Assembly: GCF_000699445.3 (NCBI RefSeq)
Contig: NC_067195.1
Span: forward strand, 86,748,569-86,812,568
Origin: Schistosoma haematobium
Taxonomy: Eukaryota > Platyhelminthes > Trematoda > Strigeidida > Schistosomatidae
Direction of reading: 5' to 3'
DNA: 64,000 nucleotides
Shown: piece by piece, positions 47,477 to 59,255 of the stretch
Position numbering within the stretch: the stretch's first letter is position 1
Layout: each line of letters begins with the position of its first letter
Position numbers and translations under genes: made by a program
The notes under the pieces: model-generated
Database searches by the model: none
What the model saw: the letters and a program-made list of their open reading frames with translations, nothing else
Told to the model about the DNA's origin: nothing

Positions 47477-47484
47477 CAAGTAAG
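46885..47484 (+). mobile_element. RTE-1 copy with inverted 5' segment and (TAAG)n tail
   Basis: 46885-46991 is RTE-1 5' leader in minus orientation (reverse of CTGTAGCTC...CATCCCGTAG). From 46992 it is plus-strand C-terminal RT ([24 protein letters not shown]), frames broken, then a tail of about 18 TAAG units (47412-47484). Inverted 5' end joined to a truncated 3' end is the classic product of twin priming. Confidence 0.8.
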
Positions 47485-47486
47485 TG

Positions 47487-48017
47487 TGTGACGCTGCGTT
47501 TTATAAACTGAAGTCCATTTTTAGTTCGGAATTGCTGTTGACACACTACGATCCAGCCATGCCGATCATCGTAGCGGCAGACTCTTCACCGCATGGCCTA
47601 GGCGCTGTTATATCACATTAGTTTCCGGAACAGACAATGTTTGAAAAGCAATCCACTTACGAAGTGGGATGTCCTGTATTTGCCTGTGACTACAGACCAA
47701 TTTATTGTCCATGGACGGAAGCGCGAGTGGTCAAAAGAGTTGGCCGAGTCATGTACGAAGTTGAGGTAGGCAGAGACAGGTGGCAACGCCATGGGAATCA
47801 GTTACGCAAACGGTTAGCCCAAGAGCGTCCGTCAACCGAAGCAAATATTCCCATTGACATCCTACTAGACACATTCAACTTACCGGCAACTTCACCACAA
47901 GAAAATCCTCAACAACAATGTGTAACACGTTCCAGACGGTGGCCTCTCCGATAGCGGCGAGTAACAGTCAAGATGCAGGTTGACCCCAGGAACGTACGCT
48001 ATTAAAAAGGGGAGGAG
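47487..48017 (+). mobile_element. Gypsy-type LTR retrotransposon pol remnant
   Basis: Begins in the RNase H region (HYDPAMPIIVAADSSPHGLGAVISH-like text, read at 47545-47620). An internal deletion then joins it to the pol C-terminus (47637-47954: WTEARVVKRVGRVMYEVEV, RDRWQRHGNQLR), a motif common at the end of Gypsy integrases. It ends in the purine tract AAAAAGGGGAGGAG (48004-48017). Protease, most of RT and integrase core are missing. Confidence 0.75.
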
Positions 48018-48250
48018 TGTTGGGGACGTTAGAAAACTAATCAAATATTATATAATAGTTACATCAACTGAGTTCAAATCTATTCTTCCACACTAGATAC
48101 CATTCAGATTAGATAGTCTTGTTCACATTTCAGTTGTAAATTAATGAAACAACTTGACTTTTATTTAATTATTTGTGTTGATTAGATTGTTTACACCCAT
48201 GTTTTGACTAATGTATAAAAGATATTTGTTATTTTTTTAAAAGTTTTTAA
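48018..48250 (+). mobile_element. Possible start of the Gypsy 3' LTR
   Basis: TGTTGGGGACG directly follows the polypurine tract, as expected for an LTR starting TG. The right end was not found and no 5' LTR partner is in the window. Confidence 0.45.
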
Positions 48251-49305
48251 ATCATAAACCTACCTTAATTAGACAATGATTGAATACTAGAATGCACTGG
48301 GTGGACATTTCGTTGAATTGTGTAACTTCTTAGTAATACTTATTCACTGTCCAAGATCAGATAATCAAACTTCAGAGCTTCGATATAGTATATGAATGTT
48401 TAGTCTCTAAACTACTGAGACATTATTGAATGAGATTAATCATTGGTAATGTGGAATATTAAGTCTTTAGTTCAATTCCAAAGTGAGATTATCTTGAATG
48501 AATACTATTCAGAAATCACATCCTTGAATGAAATGTTCACCTAGTACTTTCAGATGATTGAAAATAGAATTATGTCATCTATTAGCCAAAACACAAATAT
48601 ATAAATGTAAACCATTGAATAAACACAATAATTAGGTGTGATTTATAACTAGTCAATGATTCATTTGTAATTGGAAAGGTAAACAATTTGAATTGTATAT
48701 ATATATATACATAGTTAACACTAATTCAACTTGATCTGTTCATGATCATGAATGAAGTGTGAACTACAATCTAAATGAATGATCTATTATTATACTTATA
48801 GTTTATCAGTAATAGAATGTGTAAATCATACATTGACATAATTATCACAATATTATTATGATGATGATTTATCATAATTATCTTTATTGTATGTTTACTT
48901 CATCTTTATTGGAATGTTATCAATGATGGGGGGGGGAAAGGGGAACAATGAAACAATTACTTCAATTCATTCATTCATTCAAATGATACTTCAATAGAGG
49001 TTGTATAGGATGAAATCGAATACAGTAATTAATATTGATTATATTGGAAAGTCATTTTGTTTTCTTTTTCTTTTTCTTTGATGATAACAGATAATAGACA
49101 TGCACACACACACACACATACACATGAATATGCACATAAATATGTTTACATATTATCGATTTTATAAAGAAAATCATGAATTCTTTAAAGCCTATACTGA
49201 TCATCATAGTAATACAAGTAATTCACAGTTTATTTAAGCTTTTTATTACTATTGATATTATGAATGTCACTTTTCAGTTGATCATCACTTTTCACTCATA
49301 TTATT
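48251..49305. other. Gene-free, simple repeats
   Basis: Short TA run near 48695-48710, G run near 48928, ATTC run near 48968, CA run near 49103. No exon recognised. Confidence 0.45.
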
Positions 49306-49309
49306 GTAA

Positions 49310-49428
49310 GAAATGATAGATTGTGACTAGCAATGGAATTCAGGACATGTGTATCGTTTTATTTGGAATTCGTCAGCTATATGTATTTGCATCTCAAAGT
49401 TGGTGTTTACCCTGAGACTCGAACCCAG
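49310..49428 (-). mobile_element. Family 1 SINE fragment
   Basis: Hammerhead region on the minus strand (CTGACGA present, GATAC for GAAAC) and B box (GTTCGAGTCTC). Broken off by the RTE-2 tail. Confidence 0.7.
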
Positions 49429-50872
49429 TATCAGTCAGTCAGTAACAACGTAGAACTTCGTACGTACGTACATCAGTTCCACTTGCCACACCACATTAGC
49501 ACAGAGATACAGTTGTCGACTCAAATCCCTTAGTGGGAGAGGTAGTAAGAGTATAAGCAGTAATCGGAAACATTAGGGCTTGTAGATGTTATTTAAAGAG
49601 TATAATCCAGTGAAATAAATTTGGAAAAAAAGGGACATGAAGAATTCAGAAAATTAGAATTTAGGAGAACACAAAAAGTGGATGCACCTGCGCCATTGCA
49701 AACGATTTTCAGTCATGTCATTCAGGGTCTGTAACCATCGGTTGCTATCATCTCGTGGTCCCCAACCAGGTAGTCTACACCTACCAACATGACTCCGTCC
49801 ACTTGTCAGTAACTTCATGGACTTGTGCCATGCTTTGGTCTGACCGCCCCTAGCTTTCTTCCATTCTACTCCTATACCACTGAACATAGCACGTCGAGGT
49901 AGTCGGTCGTTGGGCATACGCAACACGTGTCCCAGTCATCTCAACTGATGAAGTTTCACTACTTCATCAATTGATTTGCCATCCTTACCTAGTACCCGTT
50001 TCCTAACAATTGCATTACTTATTCGATGATTCCAGGATTTACGAGCAATGTTTCGAAGACACCTATGATCGAATACTAGTAACCTACGAATATCCTCCAC
50101 TCTTACCGGCCATGCTTCACTGCTGCGCAGTAAACACGTAATTTTGTTGACAGACGGATATCTCGCCTACGCCATAAATGACGCGAGTTGGCAAAAGCTA
50201 GTCGAGCCATCTGTAGCCATGCTGAGATTTCGTCACACACCAGACCACAAGAACTGATGAGACTTTCAAGATAAGTGAAGTGGTCGACACGCTCAACCAC
50301 TTCACTCCCTATCATTAGTTCGGGTGTCAGTGCAACCCAATCCTGACTCTGTATTTTGTCAGCATCTTCACCAAATAGAACTATGTCATCGGCATATTCT
50401 AGGTCTGAAAGTGAATCTCCTGGTAGGAGTTCAACCTCTGCAAATTTAGATGAGGAAAGTGTTATCTCTAAAAGCAGGTCAATGATAAAGTTAAACAAGA
50501 ATGGAGAGAGTTGACAACCCTGACGATCACCACTTAAGGTAATCAATTCTGATGACAGTTTGCCATAAGCTCTCACTAGACCAGTTCAGTTGCGTTCGAG
50601 TAGAGAGAATTTACAAGGTTAGTGTACTTCTTTGGTACTCCTTTCAGTGACAAACACTGCCATAGAACCTTACGATCGACAGAGTCGAATGCCGCCTTAA
50701 GGTCGAGAAATACTACGATTGTGGGGCGTCTGAACGTGTGTCTGTGTTCTAGAACCTGGCGTAGTGTGAATATGTGGTCTATACAGCCACGTCCAGGTCG
50801 AAAACCAGCCTGGCTTTCTCCAATCTACTCTTCACGAGCTTTGGTTAGGCGTCGAAGTATTGTTCACTTCAA
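49429..50872 (-). mobile_element. RTE-2 copy, 5'-truncated, with (CTGA)n tail
   Basis: Minus strand from about 50872: GESQAGFRPGRGCIDHI, the palm A motif FLDLKAAFDSVD (about 50710), GDRQGCQLSPFLF, palm C motif LEYADDIVLF (about 50390), then YLESLIS, LRHLWRRRDI and the C-terminal WGPRDDSN...RRCIHFL with stop at 49656-49654. It is interrupted by a few stops and frameshifts. A 3' untranslated region of about 160 bp and a short CTGA tail (49429-49441) follow. Sequence and tail differ from RTE-1. Confidence 0.85.
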
Positions 50873-50874
50873 AT

Positions 50875-51505
50875 GTCTTCACGTTATCCAGTTAGCTATT
50901 TTGTCCTGATATTCACTTGTTTACGCAATGGGGTGAAGTTTAAATTCACTCGGTATTGTTTACTTGAATATTCCTATTGATATTTAGCACTGTAACTGAT
51001 ACGTCTTTTATTGGCATATGTGTATACTATGCAGATTGCCTCGATATTGCCTTAAGCCATATGCATTATAAGCAAAGATGGATAATGGCTAGCAATGCAA
51101 TCCAAGACACGTATTTCATTCTATTTAAAACTTGCAAGCAAGATGTATCTTCATCTCAGAGTTGATGTTTACTCTGAGACTCGAACCCAGTACTGTTCAC
51201 TTCAAATGATATCGACTTATCCATTTAGTTACTGAGTCTCGATGCTATGGGTTGAGATTTAAATTCATATGGTATTGTTTACTTGAGTCCCAGAGTGAAC
51301 ATCAGCTCTAAGATTTAGGTACATACAGCAGAAGAGTATCGAAATAGAACAAAACGATCGTCTTGGATTCTACTGCTAGTCACCATCTATCTTTAGTTAT
51401 AATGTTTATGACTTAACGCAATACGCACAGTATGCACATATGCCAATAAAAGACTGATTAGTCGCAGTCCTAAACATCAATTGGAAGATTCAAGTAAACA
51501 CTGAT
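50875..51505. mobile_element. Family 1 SINE, more than one unit, head-to-head
   Basis: Minus: A-box end and pre-tRNA segment (50875-50990), tail, worn hammerhead (51075-51160), tRNA head to about 51285. Then plus: B box, hammerhead (AGCAGAAGAG, AACAAAAC) and tail to 51505. Minus part alone exceeds one unit in circular order. Confidence 0.7.
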
Positions 51506-51789
51506 GCTATTGTATGTTCTGTTTATTCTTCATGTAATTATTGAAGGAAGAATTTTCCCTTACATATGTACAGACACGTTGACCACCATAGATTCCTTAA
51601 ATGTTGAGGTTCGTCACTAAACTACATGTAATTTGTAGTGATAGTATCGTTCTCTTAATAAGTAATTGTTTGGAACTTCTATTTCACTCATATTTAGACC
51701 GTGTGGTTGGATATTTCAGTAAATTTAACACTTATGCCTACAAAGTGACATTTACGCTGTCCTTGCTTTTAGTATACGTATTGATATTA
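51506..51789. other. No feature recognised
   Basis: Short plus frame at 51601-51816 is leucine-rich but without support. Confidence 0.35.
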
Positions 51790-52200
51790 TCAGTATGGGG
51801 TTGTGGAGAGTGTTAACTTTTTGATCGAGATCATGAATTAATGGATGTCAGACCACCACTGAAAACCTGCGTCTACGATTCCGCATTCGGGACTCGAACC
51901 CAGGACCTATCGGTCTCGTGCCCGAACGCTGGCATCCAACAGTGTTAATGTTTAATTTCAATCAATCCACAAAATTACACGGACATCTTCCACTGTCTGA
52001 GATAGATACATGTCTCCACCCAACACGGATTAGCTCCGAAGGTTCTAAGTTCGTGTCCCACGTGTAGTATCTCGAGTGCACACTTCTAAGGAGGAGTCTT
52101 CTACTAGGACGAAACGGTCATCAATGATGGTCTAACATTGATTCATTCATCATCTCAGTTAAAAACTCAACAATTTCCACAACTTCATACTGATGTTTTC
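51790..52200. mobile_element. Family 2 SINE, head-to-head
   Basis: Minus tail, then tRNA head and leader with the hammerhead deleted (51790 to about 52038). Then plus B box (GTTCTAAGTTCGTGTCCCACG), hammerhead with inserted bases and tail to CATACTGATG. Confidence 0.7.
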
Positions 52201-52435
52201 TTAAGTCTATAAATGTCTTTTTTTGATCTATTTGTAAGAACGTAAGTAAATTGTCTTCTTTCGAATTTATTTTCGTCAAGTGTTATTGTTGATAATGAAG
52301 TTCACAAAGGATTTAGTAATAAGTATAATCATGATGAAGATGATGATGAGGACTATTATTATGAAGAATATGAAGATGATAATGACTGAGATGGTGATAA
52401 ACAGATAAATGAAATTTTAAGTCGAATAATAAGCG
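52201..52435. other. GATGA-rich low-complexity stretch
   Basis: 52330-52400 reads as an acidic Asp/Glu/Tyr run but is too short and simple to call coding. Confidence 0.4.
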
Positions 52436-52965
52436 ACTGCTGATGGTATCCAGTCAACAACGGACATTGAGTATCTTGTGTAGACAATTGTTTATAAATA
52501 CCTATATTTAGATGATGATTGTAGTAGTTCTCCAAGTTTCAGCTCTGTACAGTAGAACTGTCCTGATGTTCATATTGAATATCCTCACTTTAATATTGGT
52601 TGATGGTTGTTTTGAGTTCCATATGTTATTCGACTGTAAGAATGCTGCCCTTACATTGCCAGTCCTTGCCTTTACGTCTGCATCGGATCTTCATTGTTCG
52701 TCAATGATGTTGTCCAGGTACGTGAAAATTTCCATGTCATACAGAGTTTCCTCATCGGATGTGCTTGGGTCAGTGTTCTTCGTATTGTATTTGAGGATCT
52801 TAGTTTTGCCCTTGTATGTGTTGAGGCTCATTGATGCAGAGGTTTCTGTCACACTGGTTGTCTTGAACTGCATTTGTTCGTGTGTATGGAATAGAAGAGC
52901 AAGGCCATCTGCAACGTCCAAATAGTCCAATTGCATGCAAGTTGTCTATTGTATTCCGTTGGAAT
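52436..52965 (-). mobile_element. RTE-1 internal fragment
   Basis: Minus RT region from DLDVADGLALLFHTHEQ (palm C motif altered from FADD to VADG) to INNCLHK-like text, no tail. Nearly identical to 44553-44810 over its 3' half. Confidence 0.75.
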
Positions 52966-54242
52966 ATAACAGTTCATAATTCAGTGCATTACAATAAACA
53001 ATTTATTCAAATCGATGGAGCGCTATTAAGTCTATTGCGATTGCTTTCATCTTCTGAGCACATGATAATATTGATTCTGGCTTCCTTCAAAACAGTGATC
53101 GCATTGAATAAATTATAATGAGTGATGGTTCTAGGCTTTTAATCAATAGTTTGTAGATTTAAAATCCATTTTACTTTCATTCCATCTTGACAGCCAGTTC
53201 ATTCCACTAGCTCTTTCCGTATACTTCAGTCACAAATATGAAAGACTACTTTTAAAAGTGGCCGATACTTATATGTCAATAGTTGAGAATAGGTTATATC
53301 ACTTCAAGGTTTTATCTGAAGGATTTGCTGAAAGACTCTTAATCTATTTGGAACACCACTAATAAAGTTAAATACAAATCGCTTACCATTTCGTTTAAAG
53401 AGAAATTAGATAAATCTTGGAGATGAACTGTGTGAGAAAGATAGAGTTAAGAGTAAATCTAAGATATTTAAGCTTCTTGTTATGACGCGTGATTTCTGAC
53501 ATCTGATACTGATACGCAACCTGCTACGCTCTAACCCTCCTCTTAAAATGACTACTTGAGCGAGAATGTAAGAATGGAAGAGAGTCTATTGGATTGCCGA
53601 AAAATATGCATGAATACTCATTTATATATGCATGCTTTTACTTCTTGGAAAATCAATCCATTTCTTAACCAATAATATGTACCTGTCCTTCAGGTCATTT
53701 CTGTTTGTCATCAAGTGACCTACTCGCTTGTCCACTCTTTACCGGTTCACTGAATCACCTTTACAGTTGATAATATACCTCAGCTAGAATAATAGAGAAC
53801 GTTTTGGAAAGTCATACCTTCCTTTCTTCCTCCTTCCATAAGGCGCAATTTATTCTTTTTTTGCTAATAAATATCATAGACATTCTACATCTAACTAGAC
53901 TGTTCCTTTCTTATGGCTCTTGGTAAATAAACAACATTGTTACCCATAAATAAATAAAGTACCACTGATAATTGTCATTGAATTCCCAGCTTTACGAACA
54001 ACAGTTACAATGGTATAAATATTAAAGTTCCTTTAGAAGTTAACTACTGAAACTTATATAAGTAGCATATATATTTTATAAGAATTTTATATGACACTTT
54101 GCTGAACTAATCTTTCTTATTTGAAGAAATATCTAACGTATCAAGAACAAAAATAACTCTGGTTTCATTCCTTGCAAAAGTAAACCTTACTATTTAATCA
54201 AGAACACAGAGTAACGCTAACAATGTGTCTTTGATCTATATT
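52966..54242. other. Long gene-free stretch
   Basis: No exon, SINE or LINE text recognised. Confidence 0.45.
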
Positions 54243-54775
54243 TCAATTTATTTTATTTATTTATTTTAACACATATATATTGGTACAAGGAGGCACCAAA
54301 TTGATATGTGCCACATAAATCTCATTTGATATGTGTAAAAGCTGTGATACTGCCCTGGTGCCCAGAGCAAAGTAGATGGTTTCCTCATAGGGCCACACCC
54401 AAAACCTTTGACCTGAAGGTCTGATCCATAAGGCAGTGAAGCAACGTCAGGAGATGCAGTCACATGGGAGCCGGTGACCAACGATTGGTTCCTACGCCAT
54501 TTATTCCCTCAGGATACTGGAGCCCATGTGCACCATTGGTTTGGAATCAGGGTTTTCCAACTCCCCTAGGTGGACTCTCCGTGTCCACCAACCCGGTTTC
54601 AGAGCCGGACATTCGCTTTTCGTCCTCTCTATTTCGTAACAAACAGTAATGCCGTGGAAAGTCAGTGAGTAGGACTTCTCTGGTGGAGGCTATATACGGG
54701 TGGCCATGTGAGAGCATTTCGAGAGGGAGAGGAAACTCTCCCCACTCTCGGCCGTACCAGGGCATTTGGGGGCAG
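54243..54775 (-). mobile_element. Repeat X, near full length
   Basis: Tail at the left (ATTT runs 54243-54268), TTGGTACAAGGAGGC, and the common 5' edge ...ACCAGGGCATTTGGGGG at 54755-54774. Confidence 0.8.
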
Positions 54776-56030
54776 TATGCCTGGTAATCTATCACTAATA
54801 ATAAGACAATGAATTATTATGGTAAATTTTTATTCGAATACTTGATTAAAGGGAATTCCTCAACTCGAATCACCAGGTGAAGGCTAGGTATCATCCATGA
54901 AGCTTGAACATCCTGGGTTTATTCACTGGTGTTATAGTTCACCTTGAAGAAGTCCACTATTTTTATTTAAAAATTCATACTGATAGTGTCTATCCGTCAA
55001 TCTTGTTTTATGATCAACTTTGGGGGTGTTTGTAGTGTCAGTTATTATGCCAAGCCCATATACCTTATTCGAGCTTTCGGACATCCCATTTTATTCATTC
55101 TACTCGAGCCATACTTTGACCTTGTTATTTATTCGCTTATCAATCTAGACTGTTTTTATATGAGCGTATATGTGTGTGCCCTTCTTATCCTATTAATCAC
55201 ATGTCTGTAGCTTTATTTTGTCTGACTATAAATATTGAGTAACGCTTGACTAAAATGGAGTTGGCTTCCCAGCCATCCTCCCTACGTGTCATTGTGCTCT
55301 GCTCTGTTTCATATACGAAATATATGTATTCTCAAGTCAATTCTCGTTATTCGACTTATTTAATTCCGTTATTGGATAACGCGATTTAAGTCGACGATGA
55401 TATACGAGAATCAGCGATAGCAAACATTTATACGATCTTGGAGTCAGATCCACGAGCCACCAAATGTTCATCATTGTTTTCTGGTAATATTGAGTTGTCT
55501 GAGCTGAATGGTTTCATCAAGGTATTTTCTGCCCTTCTATACAACATTATGAGCGCCTACTTTAAGTTGAAATGAAATTTCGTATTATTTCACACGCGTT
55601 ATGTCAATCCATTTGGATGACCTCTTTTATGACTAGTTTTCTTAACAGATTTTAGTAACTTCAGGTACACTTGCAAACTTTTGTTCAATCAATCTCTAAC
55701 ATCATAACTTTCAAGCATGAATTGGTAAATTGAATCTATGTTAATGTGTTTTTCTATCGGAGAATTTTCTCAATGACATCTGTCTAGAAGTACCTTGGGA
55801 TTCTTTCAATTTCTTCGATCCAGAATTCTGAAACCTGTGTCTGATAAGGTACATTGTCTCTTCATTACTATCCTATGTTTGTATATAAGTAGATGAATAG
55901 AGAAAATATATTATTCAATATAGTGCTTCTAGATGTTGTTACTTTATTGTTATATATTTATATTAATGTCAAACATAAATCAATCCAAGGAATTGAGCCA
56001 CCGTCCACCGTTGTCTTTAGTGAGTTACTA
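54776..56030. other. Unclassified, possibly containing an old LTR or Penelope-like flank
   Basis: 55000-55480 is complex and less AT-rich (for example GGATAACGCGATTTAAGTCG and CCACGAGCCACCAAATG), suggestive of an LTR and leader, but no partner LTR is present. 55495-55570 faintly resembles repeat Y. Confidence 0.35.
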
Positions 56031-56034
56031 TCTC

Positions 56035-56250
56035 AAAACAGACTTGGTTAAACTCCAGTGATCAAGCGCGAGACCGATAGGTCTTGGGTTTAAATCCTGC
56101 GGGCGGGATCGTGGACGCTCAATGCTGAGGAGTTCCATACTAGGACGAAACAACCGTCCAGTGCTTCCAGTTTTTTTCATGGTTGTCAAGCTTTAATTAA
56201 CTTATGAATTTAACTATTAAATTAATATATTATTCAAAAAATCTCCTTTC
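56035..56250 (+). mobile_element. Family 2 SINE just upstream of the Penelope-like element
   Basis: B box (GGTCTTGGGTTTAAATCC), hammerhead at 56117-56167 (CTGAGGA and GAAAC intact, stem III ACAACCGT degraded), tail to CTCCTTTCTGATAATG. Confidence 0.75.
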
Positions 56251-56274
56251 TGATAATGTTGTTATATTTTCAAG

Positions 56275-57895
56275 GAAATAATGCGAATATCTATAACTTA
56301 TCAAATATGAAGCTTAATAATATAGAAACAGAAGCCTCATCACTAGGACTCAAATTTCATATACGGAAAACAAATACTAACAGGATTGATACAGAAGCTT
56401 AATTCGAAAATCTGTTCGACCAGTTAAAAGATTTGCAACCAATAAATGAGGAAAAGAACGGATGGTCCGAATCAAAGTTAGTTGATATTGCTTACCAATA
56501 CTTCGTATCATCGACATCAAAGTCGAATATTCCATTCAAAGAACATCTGACAGCCCTAAGAAACATCAAACAAAATAATGAGGTTCAGGTGTCGTCCTTA
56601 TGAATACAGCTGAAGTCAATTCTAGACGATCGACTGAGGTTCAAGGTAGATAAATCAAAAACAGATTTAACTGATTCAACAGTAAAACGAATCACAGGCA
56701 TGCTTAGAGAACTTCTAAGAAGCAAATTATTGCTTATTCTACGTAAAATGATCTAAAACCACATGTATCACGTCTATCTCATATGTATGGTTTATCAAAA
56801 GTTCACAAACACGACGTTCTCCTTAAACCTATCCTATCAATGATCAATTCACCGTATCACAAAGATGCACTCTGGCTAGCAGAAAAACTAGAACCGGTCC
56901 GTCGGAGATTAGCAACATATACGTTAAAAAATTCAATTCAATTTGTTGATAGACTAAATCGTACAAATGTTGCCAATAAGTTCATGGTTTCTTTTAATGT
57001 AACATCCTTGTTCACGAATATACCACTATTGGTAAAAACTATTGATATAATTTGTCAGAATTATGATCTCCTACTTTTATCAGCCCCAGAATCCGAAAAA
57101 TCTACTATTAATGTGCATAACAGACGTTCATTTCCAGTTTAATAACACCATATATCGTCAGATCGATGACGTAGCAATGGGAAGTCCACTTGGTTCAATT
57201 ATGGCAGATATTTTTTATGGGTTATCTTGAAATTACGGTGCTTAAACAGGAGATTAGCGAAACGACGGAATACTCCAGATATTTTGATGACACGTTTATC
57301 GTCTGTAACAAAAAAGACAGCATACAATCCGCCTGGTAAAACTCTTCAATAATGCTCATCTTAACATACAACTTGCTATAGAACACGAACAGAATGACAT
57401 GTTCCACTTTCTTGATGTTACCATGAAATGTAGTGGAGATGGGATTGTTCAACGTTTGGTTTATCGAAAAACTACTTAGAATGGCCTTTACCTGAATTTC
57501 AACAATTTTTGTCCAATCAGTTACAAGAAGGCATTAGTTGAAACACTACTTTACAGGGCAGAAAGGATACGTACCACTGACAAACTGGAAGGAGAATTGA
57601 TGAATGTGGAAAAATACCTACGAGACAACTTTTATTCACAAAAGTTTGTTAAAAAATATAAAAAAGCTTAGAGAAGAAAAGACGAAAGTAATTATGGTCA
57701 ATAAAAAACCACTATCTATAAACCTTAACCTCAAAGGTGATGATGTTACAAACACAATCAACAGGAGACTGAATACTGCGCTAGCCTGAACTTATCCGGC
57801 GGCCAAACTTCAAATTCTGTATAAAACAACATGTTCAATAACTCAGTCAAAGATTGATAAGCACCCCTTTCATATTATTGCCAATTATACTTAGA
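56275..57895 (+). mobile_element. Penelope-like element reverse transcriptase, decayed
   Basis: Reads in shifting plus frames: an N-terminal LGLKF...FENLFDQLKDL stretch (56345-56440), then MYGLSKVHK (56783), LKPILSMINSP and MVSFNVTSLFTNIP (the DVxSLFTxIP motif with Asp replaced by Asn). GSPLG-like text near 57180 follows, then YFDDTFIV near 57280 (catalytic DD), HFLDVTM, and a C-terminal LYKTTCS...HPFHIIANYT. This order is typical of Penelope-like reverse transcriptases. At least six stops or frameshifts. No GIY-YIG endonuclease was recognised. Confidence 0.8.
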
Positions 57896-58360
57896 AATAG
57901 TGCGAAGTTATAATGTTGATCGAGAAGCATGAATGATTCATAAATGATTTCATAATCTTTTCAATTATTTCTAGGATGTTTCACAAATTGAGTTAGAAAA
58001 GTCAGGTTGATTTCTCTATTCTACATCAATTTTAAAGACGCTTGTTCTAGGCGAAAGCTATTGGAGTGAAGAGTTAGAGATGGATGATAGATTGTATCGG
58101 GTTTCAACTTCTATAAATAATGTCTACACACCATTACTTCTGCATTTTTCTCTAGTTATTACTACAACCTATTAATTGATCTGATAAGGTTTATTTCTTC
58201 AGTACATACGTTTGTAACATTGCAGTTCTTGTTCTAATTATATATGATTGATAATTCCACCTAATTGAATTGATCTTTGACGATTTTATTGATAACTATG
58301 ATGAAAAATTCACAATTCAATTATACTACTGAAATAATAAAACATTCAAATCATTATCAG
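57896..58360. other. No feature recognised
   Basis: AT-rich. If the Penelope-like element had a 3' terminal repeat it is not evident here. Confidence 0.4.
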
Positions 58361-58364
58361 TTTA

Positions 58365-58803
58365 GGGGTTGTGGAGATTGTTAAGTTTTTGATTAAGATC
58401 ATGAGCCGTTTGGTGTTAGACCACCACAACCCTATACTGATAGTTACCATGTGCTCACTAGTGACTAGCTTTGTAAGAAAATTCTCGGAGTTCTGGTGAG
58501 AAGCCGTGACCAGTGGAGCTAATCTGTGTCGGGTAGAAACAGGTGTCTACCTCAGTACAATGGAAGATGGTTGCGCAACTTCGTGGATTGGTTGAGGCTA
58601 GACACTAACACTATTGGATGCCGGCTCGTGGTCCAGTAGGTTAAGCGTCCCCGCGCGAGACTGAAGGCCCTGGGTTCGAACCCCGCGGGTGAGGTCGTGG
58701 GTTTGCACTGCTGAAGAGTCCCACAATAGGATGAAATGGCCGTCCAGTGTTTCCAGGTTTTCAATGGTAGTCTAACATCAATCGGTTCATGATCTCAATC
58801 ATA
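58365..58803. mobile_element. Family 2 SINE, full unit with inverted tail at its head
   Basis: Inverted tail 58365-58434, then plus from CACAACCCTATACTGATA through the leader, A box (CGGCTCGTGGTCCAGTAGG), B box (GGGTTCGAACCCCG), hammerhead and tail. One of the most complete family 2 copies. Confidence 0.8.
58705..58749 (+). ncRNA. Hammerhead ribozyme, family 2
   Basis: CTGAAGA (58711-58717), stem II GTCC/GGAT, GAAA, stem III ATGG/CCGT with one wobble, GTC cleavage triplet and stem I CACTG/CAGTG. All required core bases are present. Confidence 0.7.
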
Positions 58804-58978
58804 AATTCAAATCACTCATTCGTACAAATAAATGTGTTTTTTGTTATTTCAAATTATATTACTAACAATAAAATAAAGTAATACATTTCATTGCGAAAAA
58901 GAAGTTTTTGAAAGTATCCATGTAATATTCATTATGCATTGAAGCAATAATGAAAATTCAGTAACATTATGTAACTAT

Positions 58979-59255
58979 GGTGAAACTATAATTTATGGAC
59001 GACCTTTGAGCGACGCTAAAGTAACCTTGAGAGTGTCTACCTAAATAAGGGTTATAAACCTGTGTGAGGAATTAGAATTATGACTTACAGTTGATGGTTA
59101 AGGTTAGGAATTAGATTTAGGGTTTTTCATCACGAACTAACACCAGCTATAATGCCTAAATTCTATTTAGCCAAATGGATGAGTAGATTTCAAGCAAAGA
59201 TCCGAGACATGTTATTTTACAGCTGATTGATTCGTCCATAAATGATTGTCTCACC
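58979..59255 (+). mobile_element. MITE-Z copy with exact 8-bp target duplication
   Basis: 277 bp bounded by GTAACTAT at 58971-58978 and 59256-59263. Ends GGTGAAACTATAATTTATGG and inverted CCATAAATGATTGTCTCACC match in 21 of 24 positions. No room for a transposase, so non-autonomous. An 8-bp duplication fits hAT or Merlin superfamilies; Merlin is known from schistosomes. Confidence 0.85.
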
